64,000 nt of DNA from Dermatemys mawii (taxonomy: Eukaryota; Chordata; Testudines; Dermatemydidae), in contig ML677386.1 of NCBI GenBank assembly GCA_007922305.1, positions 13,435,830 through 13,499,829 on the forward strand, given 5' to 3'. Each line of letters opens with the position of its first letter. Positions within the stretch are counted from its first letter, which is position 1. The position numbers were made by a program, and so were the translations under genes. Of this stretch, positions 33,818-46,226 are shown piece after piece. The notes beneath the pieces were generated by a model. That model ran no database searches. It was not told the DNA's origin and worked only from the letters and a program-made list of their open reading frames with translations.

Positions 33818-35490
33818 TGTTCGTGTAATTTCCGTCATTATTTTTAAATTTCATATGCTGTGGTTCCTGATTCCAGTAAGTAAATATGATGACAGCTTGT
33901 TCTTGCAAGATTTCCAGCCCAGTTTTACTGATTAAAACTTTGAAAGATACAAAGCCAAATTTTCATCACATGACTGCCTGAAGCAGTGCTTGTGGATGAG
34001 ATAGTAGAAAAACAAAGACTAATTTTTTTTTGACAGTGCAAAACTAGATTCCTAATATTTGTATTAATTTTTAATGTGTTAGGGGAACCTAGAAGCAAAC
34101 TGGCAAAGCAAAAAAAAAAAAAAATTGACCCCCTTTCCCACCCACCAAAATCAAGAGGTATGCCTAAATTATTAACTGGGACCAGAACCTCCCCAGAGTT
34201 CAAGGGAAACTTGTTTCTAGCTTTCTGGGTTACATCATCTCACCCAAAACAAAACTCCTTTAAATCCAGTTCATCTTTAGCTGACGGTCACAGCATGCCT
34301 GGGATTTCTGGTTTCAGTGACTCTCTGACTGAGTGTCACCTATTGCTGTCTGCCAAGATATTGGCCATTCCTACTTCAGGATACTATAACGTCATCACTT
34401 CCTTTCTTGCTTTAATCAGTTCACTCTCATTTTTCTGAATGAACTGCCAGAAATAATGTTTAAAAATGTTAGATAAATCTTTCTTGATCATAAAAAAGTA
34501 GCACCCATCCAAATGCTTTAGGGGAACCTAATGCAAAAGGTCTCTTATTTATGTCACCTGCAGAAGAGACAGCGCTCTATTATAAGAAGCAATCAATATC
34601 TGGTGCTTCCCTAGACAAAGGTAATAAATTCTGAGAGGTTAAACTTGATACAGCCACTTGAAGTCATTCAAGGCTTGCATTCCTGTCTCCAGTGCTGAAT
34701 GCTATGGGGAAAGATGGAATGTGAACTCTGCATAATACATTATTCTGTTCTATTCTTACTCCTATGCCACTCAAGACAGGTGGAAGAGCAGGTGGAAAAA
34801 TGGAGGAAAAAATCTGAAGCGGAGATATCCACTCCTAAATATGGAATGTTTTCACTGCCAAACTTCATTTTCTTCCCCTTTCTCCGGGAGGTAAAAGGTG
34901 TTGAGATTACTGGTTTAAAAGTCCTTTTCACAAAAGACTAGTTCTCGTGTTCTACTCCTCCCCCATTTTTGGTTCCTTTATTTAATACCACAAGATATCT
35001 ATGTCTGGGACTACTGTCTGATTATGCTGTCACTGACCAACACATGTGCATCCTGAAATGGTTTATGTACTGTACCTGTTCATAGCCTAGTTCTACTTCA
35101 ATTTGTCTGCCTCGGCTGCACTTGCTAAAGGTTTATAGGAATAAAAAATAGAAAAAACTTTCTTGTCACTGACAGACACGGCAAGTATCAAGCATTTCAG
35201 CAGTGGGGGGGATAGGTTCAGCAGGAGAAGGAAGGACTTACCTAAAGGATACTGTTTAGTGCAGTGGGGGAGGAGCCAAGAGACCATGTGGTCTGGTCTC
35301 TCCCCATCCACTGGTTGGTGTCTATAATTCTGTGCAGTTCAGAATTTCTATTGACTAAAGCCATGCACATCAACTTTAGCCTTTTTACATATAAGATAAT
35401 TGAGTGGTTGTATGAAGTCAGCTCAGTGAGAGCTGGAAATAGGATCCGAATCTCAGCCACTCTTCAATATGGCCTTTTGGAATGAGTGTG
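33818..35490. other. Non-coding tract
   Basis: No gene supported. The 120-codon frame at 34076-34438 and others nearby show no domain. An A-run lies at about 34110-34123. An (AT)n run at 35496-35508 marks the edge of the next repeat. Confidence 0.45.
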
Positions 35491-35514
35491 CCAAATATAT
35501 ATATATATCTTTGG

Positions 35515-35640
35515 CTACCTAGCCGGTGCTTTAACCCCTATGAAACATGCTGCTCCCAGAGCCAGGAGTAGAACCCAGGAATCCAGATACTCAACTAGCC
35601 ATAGGTGTCTAACAAACAGTTGTGTAACCCACTGGTAAAG
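35515..35640 (-). repeat. SINE fragment, minus strand
   Basis: Contains the reverse complement of the SINE head/body junction ('gagccaggagtagaacccag', 'aatccagatactcaact'), matching the copy at 30187-30430 in reverse orientation. Tail missing or too diverged to recognise. Confidence 0.55.
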
Positions 35641-35699
35641 TTTATGCTGTGTCCCATTAGAAACTGATCCTCAGGGTATTGCAGTCCATTTCTACTTGC

Positions 35700-35780
35700 A
35701 AGTACCCTTTCACTTCAAATGCAAGCGATTTATGATGTTGATCTGAAGATCCTGTGTTCAAATCCTACCGAGCAGCTGTG
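35700..35780 (+). repeat. Possible tRNA-like fragment
   Basis: A B-box-like 'gtgttcaaatcctaccgag' lies at about 35755-35773 preceded by 'gttgatctgaagatcc'. No convincing A-box, acceptor stem or anticodon loop, so it is probably a SINE head relic. Confidence 0.3.
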
Positions 35781-37420
35781 CTAGAAAAACCTGTATTTGA
35801 TGGATATTTATTAGAATTATAATCTAAGACTATATCCTACTTTGCACATGTGTATACATTAAGTTTTCATGGGTGGGTCTGAAGCCTCATTATATTTTGT
35901 GATGTACATGATAAGAGACAGTTCTGGTCCTGAAAATCTTAAAATCTGGAGTAAACCATCATTGTGAGCTGGGAGCTGAAACTGAGTCCTTATTGCATAT
36001 AAGGACACTCAGTAGATACACAGACAAAAGATCCCACATATTGCTTATCTCAGACACTGTCTTGAACATCCTGTTCTTTAAAGCATAATTGTGATTAACC
36101 AGAATAAAAACACTAAAAATGCAACAGTAAAACAAATATTAACACAATATCCAAATTCACTTTTAAATACAGTATTTTCTAATTATAAAATTGTTCCAAT
36201 GGTTACTCCCAGGTCCTTTTATACCAACTTTTATATATGGGTTATTAACAGGAATAACTTCAGATGCACAGCCCAGATCTCTTCCACCTCCGTTATAAGA
36301 GCAGCTGATGAAGAGAAGTTTGCTGTTCTCCTCTGTGTGAGACAGTCTGTGCATAGGATTGCAACACATGCTACCAGTGGGTTTACACAAGAATTTGTCA
36401 AACAGCAGTGGAATGCTAGGCATCAGGAGTCTTGGTTTCTATTTCTGGCTTTGGGAGAAGAGTGAGGACTAGTCGTTAGCATAGTCAGCTGTAACCACCC
36501 TGCTTAGATTGTCTGGTGAGGACCTTTATATATAAAAAGATGAGTCTCTTCAGGTTGAAGTAACTTAGTATGGAAGTAGTAGCAAAGTCATAAAACTTTT
36601 TATATGTATGTAGCTGTTAAAGAGTGGCATACATTGTGTTAGTGTGAACAATAGAAGCACCTAATTTGCCATGTTTCTTCTAAAAGATTATGTGGCAAGT
36701 AAATGAGAGTGTTGTCTTGCTTTAGAGACCTTGGTTCTATTTCTTGCCCTATAAAAGCCCCCTCTTTATCAGGTATGTGAAATAGGCGAATGATTGATTG
36801 CATCCCCCTGAGGTAGCAGCATAACACCTTGGGCTGTAGTAAGGTTTGTGACATGGACAGAAATATTGACTGCAGTCAATGGAAGAGCCAAGACTAGAAC
36901 TGGTCCCTGGACTTGCAGTTTCATGCACCTTCCCATGGACTATACTGCATGAAGTGGGGACGGTTTGCACTGTCTTGTTTTGCTTTCCCCAAAAATCAAG
37001 ACAACCAGAACTTTTCATGTCCTTCTGAGCCTGCCTGCAGAAGGACTCAAAACTCAGGAATTAGTGTTGTTGTGTATGGTTATATCAGCTTACAATAATG
37101 GGATCCTAGCCAATGATTGGGACCTCTAGACACTATAACAACTAGTAGTAGTTTAGTGTGGCTTTTTCTTGGTCTTTCCTCACTCATCATCACAAAAGGG
37201 CTCCTGAGGTGCACTCTGTTTGGGTAACACTCAAAATTTCCAGTTTCTCTATTTGCATGAATGATTTGCAAATAAAAAAATCTGAACTTGCAAAGTCTGA
37301 ATATGAATTTACTCACTTGGAACTGATTCATAGTCCTGCCTGAACAATTTCTCCCCATTTTCAACCCTTAGAATTGAGAATTCTTAGAGAATTCTCCCCA
37401 TTCTCAACACTTAAGTGAAT
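35781..37420. other. Non-coding tract with SINE relics
   Basis: No gene supported. Short pieces near 36400-36470 and 36705-36755 resemble the SINE body ('ggagtcttggtttctatttc', 'gaccttggttctatttc'), highly diverged. Otherwise nothing recognised. Confidence 0.4.
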
Positions 37421-37427
37421 GGGAGGA

Positions 37428-37612
37428 AGGGTGGCTCTTTGTTCAAGGCACAAGACTGGGAATCATGAAACCCATGTTGTCCTCCTAGCTCTCCCACAGA
37501 CTTCCTGTGTGACTTTAAGCAAGTCACTTAGCAAGTCACTCCATGCCTCAGTTTCTCTGTGTAAAATGAGGCTACTACTTCCCTACCTCAGAGAATGTGG
37601 TTTCATTCATTC
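37428..37612 (+). repeat. SINE, plus strand, with small tandem duplication
   Basis: Same family as 30187-30430: 'ctcccacagacttcctgtgt', 'gcctcagtttctctgtgtaa' and 'tacctcagagaatg' are present. A 12-bp duplication, 'agcaagtcact(t/c)' twice in succession near 37517-37541, occurs in the conserved 'gcaagtcactt' segment. The next element (37631) inserted just beyond its tail. Confidence 0.8.
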
Positions 37613-37630
37613 ATATTTGTCCCTCTAAAT

Positions 37631-38310
37631 CAGGGGTGGGCAAACTGCAGCCCACAGGCCACATCCGGCCCATAGGAGCCTCCTGCCTGGCTCCTGAGCT
37701 CCTGGCTGGGGAGGCTAGCCCCAGCCCCTCCCCTGCTATTCCCCTCTCCTGCAGACTCAGCGCACTGTGCTGCAATGCTCTGGGCAGCAGGCTGAGAGCT
37801 CCTGGGCAGCGCAGTTGCAGAGCTGTGGCCTGACCTGGTGCTTTGTGCTGTGCAGTGCATGGCTGTCTGTCCTGGTGCAACTGCGCTGCCAGCCACTAGT
37901 GCTCCAGGCAGTGTAATAAGGGGGCAAGGAGCAGGAGATGGGTTGGATAGAGGGCAGGGGAGTTCAGGGGGTGGTCAGGGGGCTGGAAATGGGGGTTGAA
38001 TGGGGGCGGGGATCCCCAGAAGGCAGTCAGGAAAGGAGGGGTTGGATGGAGTGGCAGGGGACAGAGAGTGTGGGGGTGGATGGGGCAAGGGTCCCAGGGG
38101 AGGCATCAGGAAGAAGTGCGGGGGGGGGGGGTTGGATGGGGCAAGAGTCCTGGAGGGGCCATCAGGGGGCAAGAAGCAAGGATGTAGGATAGGGGGCAGG
38201 GGCCATGCCGTGCCTGGCTGTTTGGGGAAGCACAGCCTCCCCTAACTGGCACTCCATACAATTTGGGAAACCCAATTCGTCCCTCATACCAAAAAGTTTG
38301 CCCACCCCTG
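37631..38310. mobile_element. hAT-like non-autonomous element, 680 bp
   Basis: Perfect 16-bp TIR CAGGGGTGGGCAAACT at both ends and a perfect 8-bp duplication CTCTAAAT at 37623-37630 and 38311-38318, the textbook hAT signature. The interior is GC-rich, with a strongly G-skewed half (about 37915-38205) including a G-run near 38119-38130 that could form G-quadruplexes. The many overlapping open frames here follow from the skew and low stop frequency and are not genes. Confidence 0.95.
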
Positions 38311-38483
38311 CTCTAAATCCAACTGGCCGGTAATGTTTTCTAACTAGAATCACTGACTTTTGTTGTTGTTGTTGTTTGTTTTGTTGTTCTTCTTCTGATC
38401 CAGTTAGGCATGACAAAATAATCAGGTAGGAGTAGTGAAAAATGTCCTTGTTTAAAAGTTACATTCAGTTCTATTGAAGTCTT

Positions 38484-38711
38484 ATGGCTTGTTTACTCTT
38501 TAAACACTACAGTGGCACAGCTATAGCATTTCAGTATAGACACTGCCTTTGTCAACAGGAGGGATTCTTTCATCAGTGTAAGTAATCTACCTCCCCGAGA
38601 GTCTACACTGGGAGTAAGCTCAGTATAGCTATATCTCTTAATGTTGTGCATTTTTCATACCCCAATGAGGTGTAGCTATACCAATTTAAATTCCTAGTGT
38701 AGACCAAGCCT
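38484..38711. mobile_element. TIR MITE (ggcttg...caagcc type)
   Basis: Left end 'tggcttgtttactctt' pairs with the right end 'agtgtagaccaagcct' in reverse complement (both variants of 'ggcttg(g)t(c)tac(a)ct'). The interior has 'cacctccccgagagtctacac' and 'gtatagctat' repeats typical of a turtle MITE family; a partial copy occurs at 41530-41770. Confidence 0.65.
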
Positions 38712-40308
38712 CGGATTCAGTCTCCAACCAGCTCCTATTGCAATCAACAAGCCTTTTCAACTCTGCCACACAGAATGTTTCAGACTTTTTAAAGGTGCAT
38801 TAAAAACTCACACCTCCTGGATCTTAAAGCTCAATATACTACAGTGAAATCGTCAGATATGGTACAGAATGGTCAACATATTCATTCTATGTTTTACACA
38901 TCAGCTTCAATAAATGCCAAATGTCAATGTCTCAATATACTGCTGTGCTGTGGCATTACTTTACAAACTATGACCTTTTCTACATGAGAAACATGCTGTG
39001 GTTTAAGTTAAGTGGGGTTTAAAAACATTAAACTCTTTTATTTAGATTTAAGCATAGCTTCTTTTCTTAAATTGATTCTTAATCTAATCTAAACTGAAAT
39101 GAGCCCTTATTTAAATCATACCAAGTGTCTGCACAAGGGCTTGCACAAGTTTAATTAAATTAATCCACTGTAACGGTCTCCTATTCACAAGTTTTGTATG
39201 ATGTGTGTGGTATGTATTCCAAGCAGCATTATGATTGATGAAAATCTATGAATAGCCATATTTAGATCTGTGCCTACACAATGAAAGGCAGATCCAGCAT
39301 GCATTTGAAATGTGAGTGAAGACATTTAAAAAGTAAAGGCCTAATCTGGTCTCATTGAAGTCTACAAGAGTTTTTGCAATGCACTGACTCCAACAGGGGT
39401 AATCTGAGACCTAGGATAGAAAATCTTTGATGCTTAAAGACCCTGCTTCGAAGATCAAGATTATTGTAAGTGTGTGTGAAAATACTGGTCACTTTAGTAT
39501 CTGTGCCCACTTAGTTTTGATCTTGACCTCAGCTAGAATAACTACTGTAGTCCCCAAACTGTATATGTTTGTATAATACTGCACTCTGGCTGAGCTGTAT
39601 ACATATTAATGCCCCAGTTCTGCAAACCTAAACCTTCATGCCCAATCCTGTGAGGTTCTGAGTACCACCTAGCTGATGCTGGTTACCCTCAACACCCATT
39701 CAAGACAGGCTGTCATTGAGGGCACTTAATACCGCTCAGGATTGGACACAAAAAGTTGGCCTTAAACCATAAAGAAAAAATCAGTTTAATCACCCTGCCA
39801 TCCTCTTAAAAAATATTATGGTGCAAAGCATTATTGCATGACACTTTTATAACTGTGCTTCAGGGTGAGATAACCATGCTTATTTTATTAAATTTTATGG
39901 TGGGTTGCAGAAGTCTGAGGTAATCACTCTATTTAGCTTGTTAAATACACTTTGCATATACTAGGGTGTTTATGGCTTCTGGTAAAGTCAAGCTAGGGAG
40001 AGAATGCAGACAGAAATTCCTTCAAAATTATCTCTTGGTGGAATAATGTAAATATTCATCATTTGCTATATATTTATGGTGAGTAAAAAGTACTAAATCT
40101 TTTTAAGTTCTGAAGTAGAAATTGTCTTTTTTTAAACATAAAATAGGATCAAATATTTAGTGTTAATAGTGTGGAACCTGAACCTTTTAAAAGAAAAGCA
40201 TGAACTCTTAAATACAGAATTGTTTAGTAAATCATTGACCTACAAAATAAGACTAAATTCAGCATGCAATTTTAGTGTTTACTTTGGACAAATCTACCCT
40301 ACAAATTT
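38712..40308. other. Non-coding AT-rich tract
   Basis: No gene or clear repeat recognised by eye. Confidence 0.5.
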
Positions 40309-40332
40309 GCATCAGTGCACCTGCACTGATGC
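40309..40332. repeat. 24-bp near-perfect palindrome
   Basis: GCATCAGTGCA (40309-40319) and its exact reverse complement TGCACTGATGC (40322-40332) are separated by CC. It sits just before the CR1 3' end at 40345 and may be the remnant of a MITE terminus. Confidence 0.9.
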
Positions 40333-40344
40333 AGCTGCACTGCT

Positions 40345-41512
40345 CATAGACTTTAAGGTCAGAAGGGACCATCATGATCCTCTAATCTGACCTCTTGCAC
40401 ATTGCAGGCCATAGAACCTCACCCACGCACTCTTGTAATAGATCCTAGCCTCTGACTGAGTTATTGAAGTCCTCAAATCATGGTTTAAAACTTGAAGGTA
40501 CAGAGAATCCATCATTTACACTAGTTCAAACTGGTAAGTGATCTAGGCCCCATGCTGCAGAGGTGGGCAACCCTGCTCCATGCCCCTCCCCCTCTGGGTC
40601 TCTGCCAGTCTAACCTAGGGGGGTGGAAATTCCTTGAAGACCTCAGATATGGTGATCAGTTAGACTCTGAACATGTGGGCAAAATCCACCAACCAGACCA
40701 CTAGGAAAGAATTCTCTGAAGAATACTCAGAGCATTCCTCATCTAATGTCCTATCACTGATCATTGGAGACATTTGCTGTAGCACTTGCAGATCGGCTAT
40801 ATGTCATTGTAGGCAGCCTCAGAATACCATCCCCTCCATAAACTTATCAAGCTCAGACCTGAAGCTAGTTAGCATTTTTCCTCCATTGCTCCCATTGGAG
40901 AAAAATACTAACTATTTATTCCTCCAAATAATAGTTGGCAGGCTGCTCCAGAACTTCACTCCTCTAATGGTTAGAAACCTTCACCTAATTTCAAGCCTAA
41001 ATTTGTTGGTGTCCAATTTATAGCCATTTTTCTGTGTCTAGACTGGTGCTTAACTTAACCTCCTCTCCATGCTCTTCTTGTATGATATAGTGGTCCTCCT
41101 CCATACTGGCATTATCTCCCAACTTTGTGTTATCCAAAAATTTTATTAGCACACACCCACTTTTTGTGCTAAGGTCAGTAATAAAAATGTTAAATAACAT
41201 TGGTCCCCAGACTGATCCCTGAGTAACTCTACTAATAACTTCCCTTCAGCTTGACAGTTCACTTTTCAGTATGAACTACTGTAGTTTCTCCTTTAACCTG
41301 TTTCTTATTCACCTTTCAGTTCTCATATTCATCCCCTTCTTCTCCAATTTAATTAATCATTTTCCATGTGGTACTGTATGAAATGCTTTACTGAAATCCA
41401 GGTAGATTAGATCTATTGCATTTCTTTTGTCTAAAATATCAGTTATCTTCTCAGAGAAGAAGATCAGATTGGTTTGGTATGATCTAGTTTTTGTAAAACC
41501 ATAATTATCTTC
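40345..41512 (-). mobile_element. CR1 LINE, minus strand, degraded
   Basis: Begins with the CR1 3'-end phrase 'aaggtcagaagggacc' (antisense) and continues through the 3' UTR ('tctaatctgacctcttgcac') into antisense reverse transcriptase sequence. Near 41018-41200 a minus-strand frame reads 'MLFNIFITDLSTKSG' followed by a broken D-N-T-K-L-G motif, which is the RT palm. Sequence to about 41512 matches the antisense of the RT finger region. Numerous lesions. A different subfamily from 13.6 kb, judged by the distinct 3' UTR. Confidence 0.85.
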
Positions 41513-41529
41513 TGATGAAGACATTCAGT

Positions 41530-41770
41530 CAGCTTAATAACTCCACCTCCCTGAGAAAAGCTCTTCCGCCAACATAGCACTGTCTACACAGGGGATTACA
41601 GTTGGTACAGAGGTGCTGGAACAATTTTATAGTGGGGGTGCTGAGAGCCATTGAATAAAGTTGCAAACCCTGCATATAATGGAAACTATCTCAAGTGAGG
41701 GGGTGCAAGAGCACCCGTACTTCCAGCACCTCTGGGTTGGTATAACTAAGTTGCTCAGGGGTGTGGATTT
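41530..41770. mobile_element. TIR MITE fragment split by a hAT-like insertion
   Basis: Sequence at 41530-41607 ('ccacctccctgag', 'cactgtctacac') and 41735-41770 ('ggttggtataactaagttgctcagg') together reconstitute one block of the MITE type seen at 38484-38711. The two halves are separated exactly by the 127-bp element at 41608-41734 and its 8-bp duplication. Confidence 0.6.
41608..41734. mobile_element. hAT-like MITE, copy B
   Basis: A 127-bp element with a perfect 14-bp TIR CAGAGGTGCTGGAA at both ends and flanks AGTTGGTA (41600-41607) and GGTTGGTA (41735-41742), an 8-bp duplication with one difference. Same family as 2924-3030 but with better ends. Inserted into a pre-existing MITE. Confidence 0.92.
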
Positions 41771-42059
41771 TACATTTAAACATTTAAAATACAAACCTTT
41801 CAAATGTTGAAATGGGACATTTTGATATGTCTTTCCTTTTTTCTCAAACAATATTTTTGTCAATGCTTTGTTGTGAAGCATTTAGATTTTGATACAACTA
41901 TTTTCACTGATGGAAAATGGTTCTGTAGAAGTTTTGCTAGCCGGCTTTAGAAGTTGCTTGTTTGTTCATGTTTTTACTTTAGCGCTATTTTTGTTTCATC
42001 TCAGAAGCTTTATAAACATTAAGCTTCTTGGCACACTTTCACAGGGAAGATATCCCCAT

Positions 42060-42172
42060 TTTAGAAAGAAAGACAGGTGACTTAATTGAATTCTGGGTAG
42101 CAGGATTGGGAATAGAATCTGAGAGCCTTTAGTCCTCATTCACTGCTCTAATCTACTGTGGTGAAGGAGTCT
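42060..42172 (-). repeat. SINE fragment, minus strand
   Basis: Reverse complement of the SINE head/body: 'ggattgggaatagaatctgag' and 'cactgctctaatctactgtgg' correspond to the 'ctctaaccacta' and 'gggttctattccc' segments of the family. Preceded by 'acaggtgacttaattga', the antisense of the body. Confidence 0.6.
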
Positions 42173-45100
42173 CAGGTTTTCTTCTGTTATTTGGACCATA
42201 GGTAGGTGTTAATAGGGCCTAACAGAAGTTCTACTGTGTCTAGTTTCAATTCAGTTAAGGCAACATTCATTCCAGTACCTTGCTTATTTCCATAAATCAC
42301 TAGGAAGCATCCCTAATGTGATGCTTGGCAATTTAGGCACTGCAAACTCAATCAGAATTATTTTTCTGAGGGTGTTAGGATTTTATTTCTATATGTCTCT
42401 GCACTTCCTGCATTAGGACAGAAACGGTGAAATATTGTGACAGACTGATCCTGTGCATGTTCCAACACACTTTAGGACAACTGTTTAAAATAATATGGGT
42501 TCTTATTCAAACAGGCCTTCCTAACTGTGTGAGATTCTCTAATTTTGGACAGATTAGCCCGTGTATGTTTGTGGAGATGGAGCACACAGAGTTCCTCCTC
42601 ACAGTTTGTGTAAGGAGTGGCTGGCCACTGCATTCTCTGGGGGGTGGGGTGGGAGACGAGTGAGGAGGCATGATCAAGGATTGTTCCCTCCAAGTGCCAA
42701 GGCCCCACCTCTACCCTTTGTGAAAGAGTTTCCTCAAAAACATGGAGGTAATAAAATACCCATAACATCCTGAACAATTTGCCCTTTGGGCTGAAACTTT
42801 CTTTGCTTTGCCTGAGCCCAAAGCTGAATGTTTATGGAAAATTTGAGAACTTTATTTGGGGGTTGGGAGGTGGGGAAAGAGAGTGTTTTAATGATAAACA
42901 TTTATTTTGTCCAACTGAATGCCTCACTCCTTTATTTCTTTTCAGGGAATGCTTTTAGATTAGCATAGCTTGGGTTTTAAACTGAATGTCAAATATGATT
43001 TAACACAGCGTATGTGCAGTATGCTGGAGACCTTGGCAAATACCTGACAGTTTGTCTGTGTCCAATAATCAGGTCCTATCATAAAATAGTTGGTACAATG
43101 AATAGAAATAGTTGACAGGTAAGCATGCAATCATCTGCTTAGTATGATATAAAGAAAAATGAATGTAAGTACAAATATTTGTATTCCTCTCAAAGATTGT
43201 CATGTTAGCAGATTTCTTTTATGGAAAAAGTTGTCAGAGCTCCTTTTGCAGAGAGACATTGCATGGGGCAGTGTATTTAACTGAGGAAGAGCTTTATTTG
43301 CTGCTTTTTTCCTTCGCCAAATCTGGTAAGAAATTGAACAAAGCCCTAATAAAATGGGGTTTTTAGAAAATGCTAAACAGAGAACAGGGCTGAGGGAAGG
43401 AATACTGACTCCTAAAATGTGTTTTCAATCAGTCTTGGGCTCCTTAATTCCCACCAAGCTTCTGAAAATTGGACTTTCTTTGTTTTCAAGTCTGTGGATC
43501 CATTACAATGGGAATTTCTGCTGCTTGCAGCTTGGGGGCAGAACTAGGCCAGTCAAATGCTGGCAGCAGGGGAACAGCCTGCCTCCTGATGTTCCCTCCA
43601 GTCTTTTTGACTTTCCCAGTGGCAAGCAGCTCAGCCACGCCTTAATGCCAAAGACTTTTCAGAGGGCAATTCAAAACTTTGTTTGAAATTTTGGATTAAC
43701 TATACATCTCACTGTATCTCTGAGTCCCTCCAAAGGCTGTTTTTTGGGAAGGATTGTCATCTCAGCTTTTCATTTCCTCCTGAGCTATTTGCAGAAGCTG
43801 GTGCCCCTTCAGACCTCTGGCAGCAAGCTGAGCTGACAAAAGCTGGAGGCAAAAGAAATAATCTGTCTCCTGTCTCCCGACCTCTCTTTGAGTGTCTCTT
43901 CGAGGAGCTTAGCTGATTCTTCATGCAGAGTGAGGCCCAGGCCAGGTGGAGTCACTTGAGCTGTATTCCACTTGCCAAGAGAGAGGCCAAGCATGATTGG
44001 AGATGATAGTTATGCTGGGCAAGATGAAGCTCATGCCCTTGAGGGTTGCCACAGTCCTTCCCCTGGGCAGGTAAGAAGGCAGGAAGTGCTGGAAAAGAAT
44101 TGGCTGCATGGCAGTCTGAGGGTAATGAAGCTAGAAGGGCAGTGCATCAGATGGAAGAGCATACCAGGTAAGCGATTACATCTGAGTCCTTGTAGCCTGC
44201 ACCAGTAGCTACCTCTCTGTCTCTGGAGCTCAGCTGACCTCTTCTCCTGCCCCTCTGTCAGGGGAAAATGGCACCCTGGATGACCTTGTATTTAGCGCCC
44301 CGGCCCTGCTGCCTCCCCTGGCTACCTGCTCATTCCCCCACTGCCCTGGACTCTCAACCCTCCCATTGCTCCTGACCCCGCTGCCCTCCATTCCCCATTA
44401 TCCTGAGCTCCCTTCCATGGCCTTGCCTGTCGATCATGGTGCCCCTTCTGACCACGGCTCCCACCTATAAGGCCAACCCTGTCCTCTGCTTCCTCACAGG
44501 TGGAGGTTACCAGTCAGCACAGACACTGCCAACACCGGAGAATGTTGTAAGGGGATTTGAGGCCCAGCTTCCTCTCTATGCTGCTGCCTCTAAACATTTC
44601 TTGTCCATCCTTCTTTCCCCTGCCTGGATCTTCTACTGGTATCTCAAGCTGAAACCTCAGAGGTGTGAGGCTGAAATAGACTATCTGGCCTGTGGAAATC
44701 CATGCAGTGGAAAGTGATAGAGCTTTTGAGGAGCCAGTCCTTTAGCCCCAACCTATTACTTTCTTTGAGATCCATGTGTTGGAAGGGAGACAAATAAGCT
44801 CAGCCTCTTTGAGGACAAGGAGATCACTAGCGACCTGAAATATTTTCAGAGCAGTTTCTAAACCCAATTTCACTACTTCTTCCAAAGTAGTTTTAGGAAT
44901 ATAAACTCCTAAAGAGGTTGAAATTAATAAGAGTGTTTGGTTTTTTTTTTCTCCTCACTTCATGGAATGCAGCATGGCAGATAATTCCCCTACTCACCTT
45001 TATGGAGTGGAGGCATGGCAAAACAACATCTAAAAGAGCATGTCATACACCTCTGCAGATTCCTCTACATGTCCATACACACACACTTCTTCAAAGGAAA

Positions 45101-45896
45101 TTTTTTCCTTAGGGCAGGTATTCCAACAGTTAAAACTGGAGTTAGAGGATCAGACTGTAAAATATAATTCTAAAAACAAAATAACCACAAAAGCATAGTG
45201 CTAGAGAGTACTGAACATTGTGAAACTAACCTTAGGAGGTCTGCAGCTGCTCTAGACAATCAGTAGTTATATGTCCTCCTTTCTGCACCCTGGAAATTTG
45301 TAATAGAGGGATAGGGATTTCCTGCCACATCTAAAAGACTGGGGAAGTATCGAGTTGTCATTCCCAGCTGCTGCTGTGGATTGCCATGCTCTAATGTTGA
45401 GATTATTGTTCCCAGCTTGTGTTGCAGGTCGCCATGCCTTGCCAACACCTCCCCCTCCTCCTTGCTGCAGATGGCTCTGGAGTGAGGAGAGGGACAGAAG
45501 CCTAGATGTGGAAGGATCATCAGGCAGTAACAGGTTCTGCTATTTATCTATTTTGACCCTGGCATCCATTTTATAAGACCAGAATTCTCCTTAGTGTGCA
45601 ACAGTCAAAAATGTAACCTGGTATCTCTAACAAAGATAAATGTACCTAGTTTCCCTGGTATTGGGGAACTCAGAATTTCTCACTGGAAGAGATTTTTACT
45701 TGAAAGAGTGTTTTTCTCACTGTCCGTCCAGGCATAACTTCAGCTCCCTCCTCTGGGCATGAAATCAGGGGCATCAGGCCAGTTAAATAAACAAATGTGA
45801 ACTGTCATGTAGCATCCAAAGTATACCTATGTGCCTTCTCAAACAATGCTAGCATGGGTGGACAGTATTGAAAGTAAATTCCCTCTGCCTAAAAAC
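42173..45896. other. Non-coding tract
   Basis: No gene supported. Overlapping open frames of 60-110 codons (42427-42777, 43354-44208, 44436-44717, 45355-45576) lack domains and splice framework. A pyrimidine-rich, GC-richer block at 44215-44420 may be part of a dispersed repeat but is not recognised with confidence. Confidence 0.4.
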
Positions 45897-46226
45897 CAGT
45901 GATACTCAGACTGTGACTTGTGAGCAGCGAGTGGCTCTTTAATGTCTCCTCTGGCTCTTTGGACAGTGTGTGATATAATTATTAACTAGTCAGGATGCTT
46001 TTACTCTGTTAACCAATTGTAGCTGATAAAATTATAATACTTGCTCAGTCATTTTCTTTGAGAATTTAATATATATAATAAACCTAAGTATTCCCTTATC
46101 ATATTGTTTAAATGTGAATCTATAGTACTATAGTAAATGAAACTGTGAATTCACACTACTGCGGCTCTTTTGGGTAATGCTGGTTGCTAAGTTGGCTCCT
46201 GAACCATTGAGGTCTGAATATCACTG
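45897..46226. mobile_element. hAT-like non-autonomous element, 330 bp
   Basis: TIRs CAGTGATACTCAGAC and, from the right end in reverse complement, CAGTGATATTCAGAC (14 of 15). The interior contains repeated 'ggctctt' phrases at both sides and an AT-rich middle. No clean 8-bp duplication; flanks 'gcctaaaa' and 'gcctatgt' share only their first five bases. Confidence 0.75.

Noticed and set aside
37597..38416. Seven overlapping Gly/Pro-rich open frames
   Set aside because: They sit in the 680-bp hAT-like element and arise from its G-skew.
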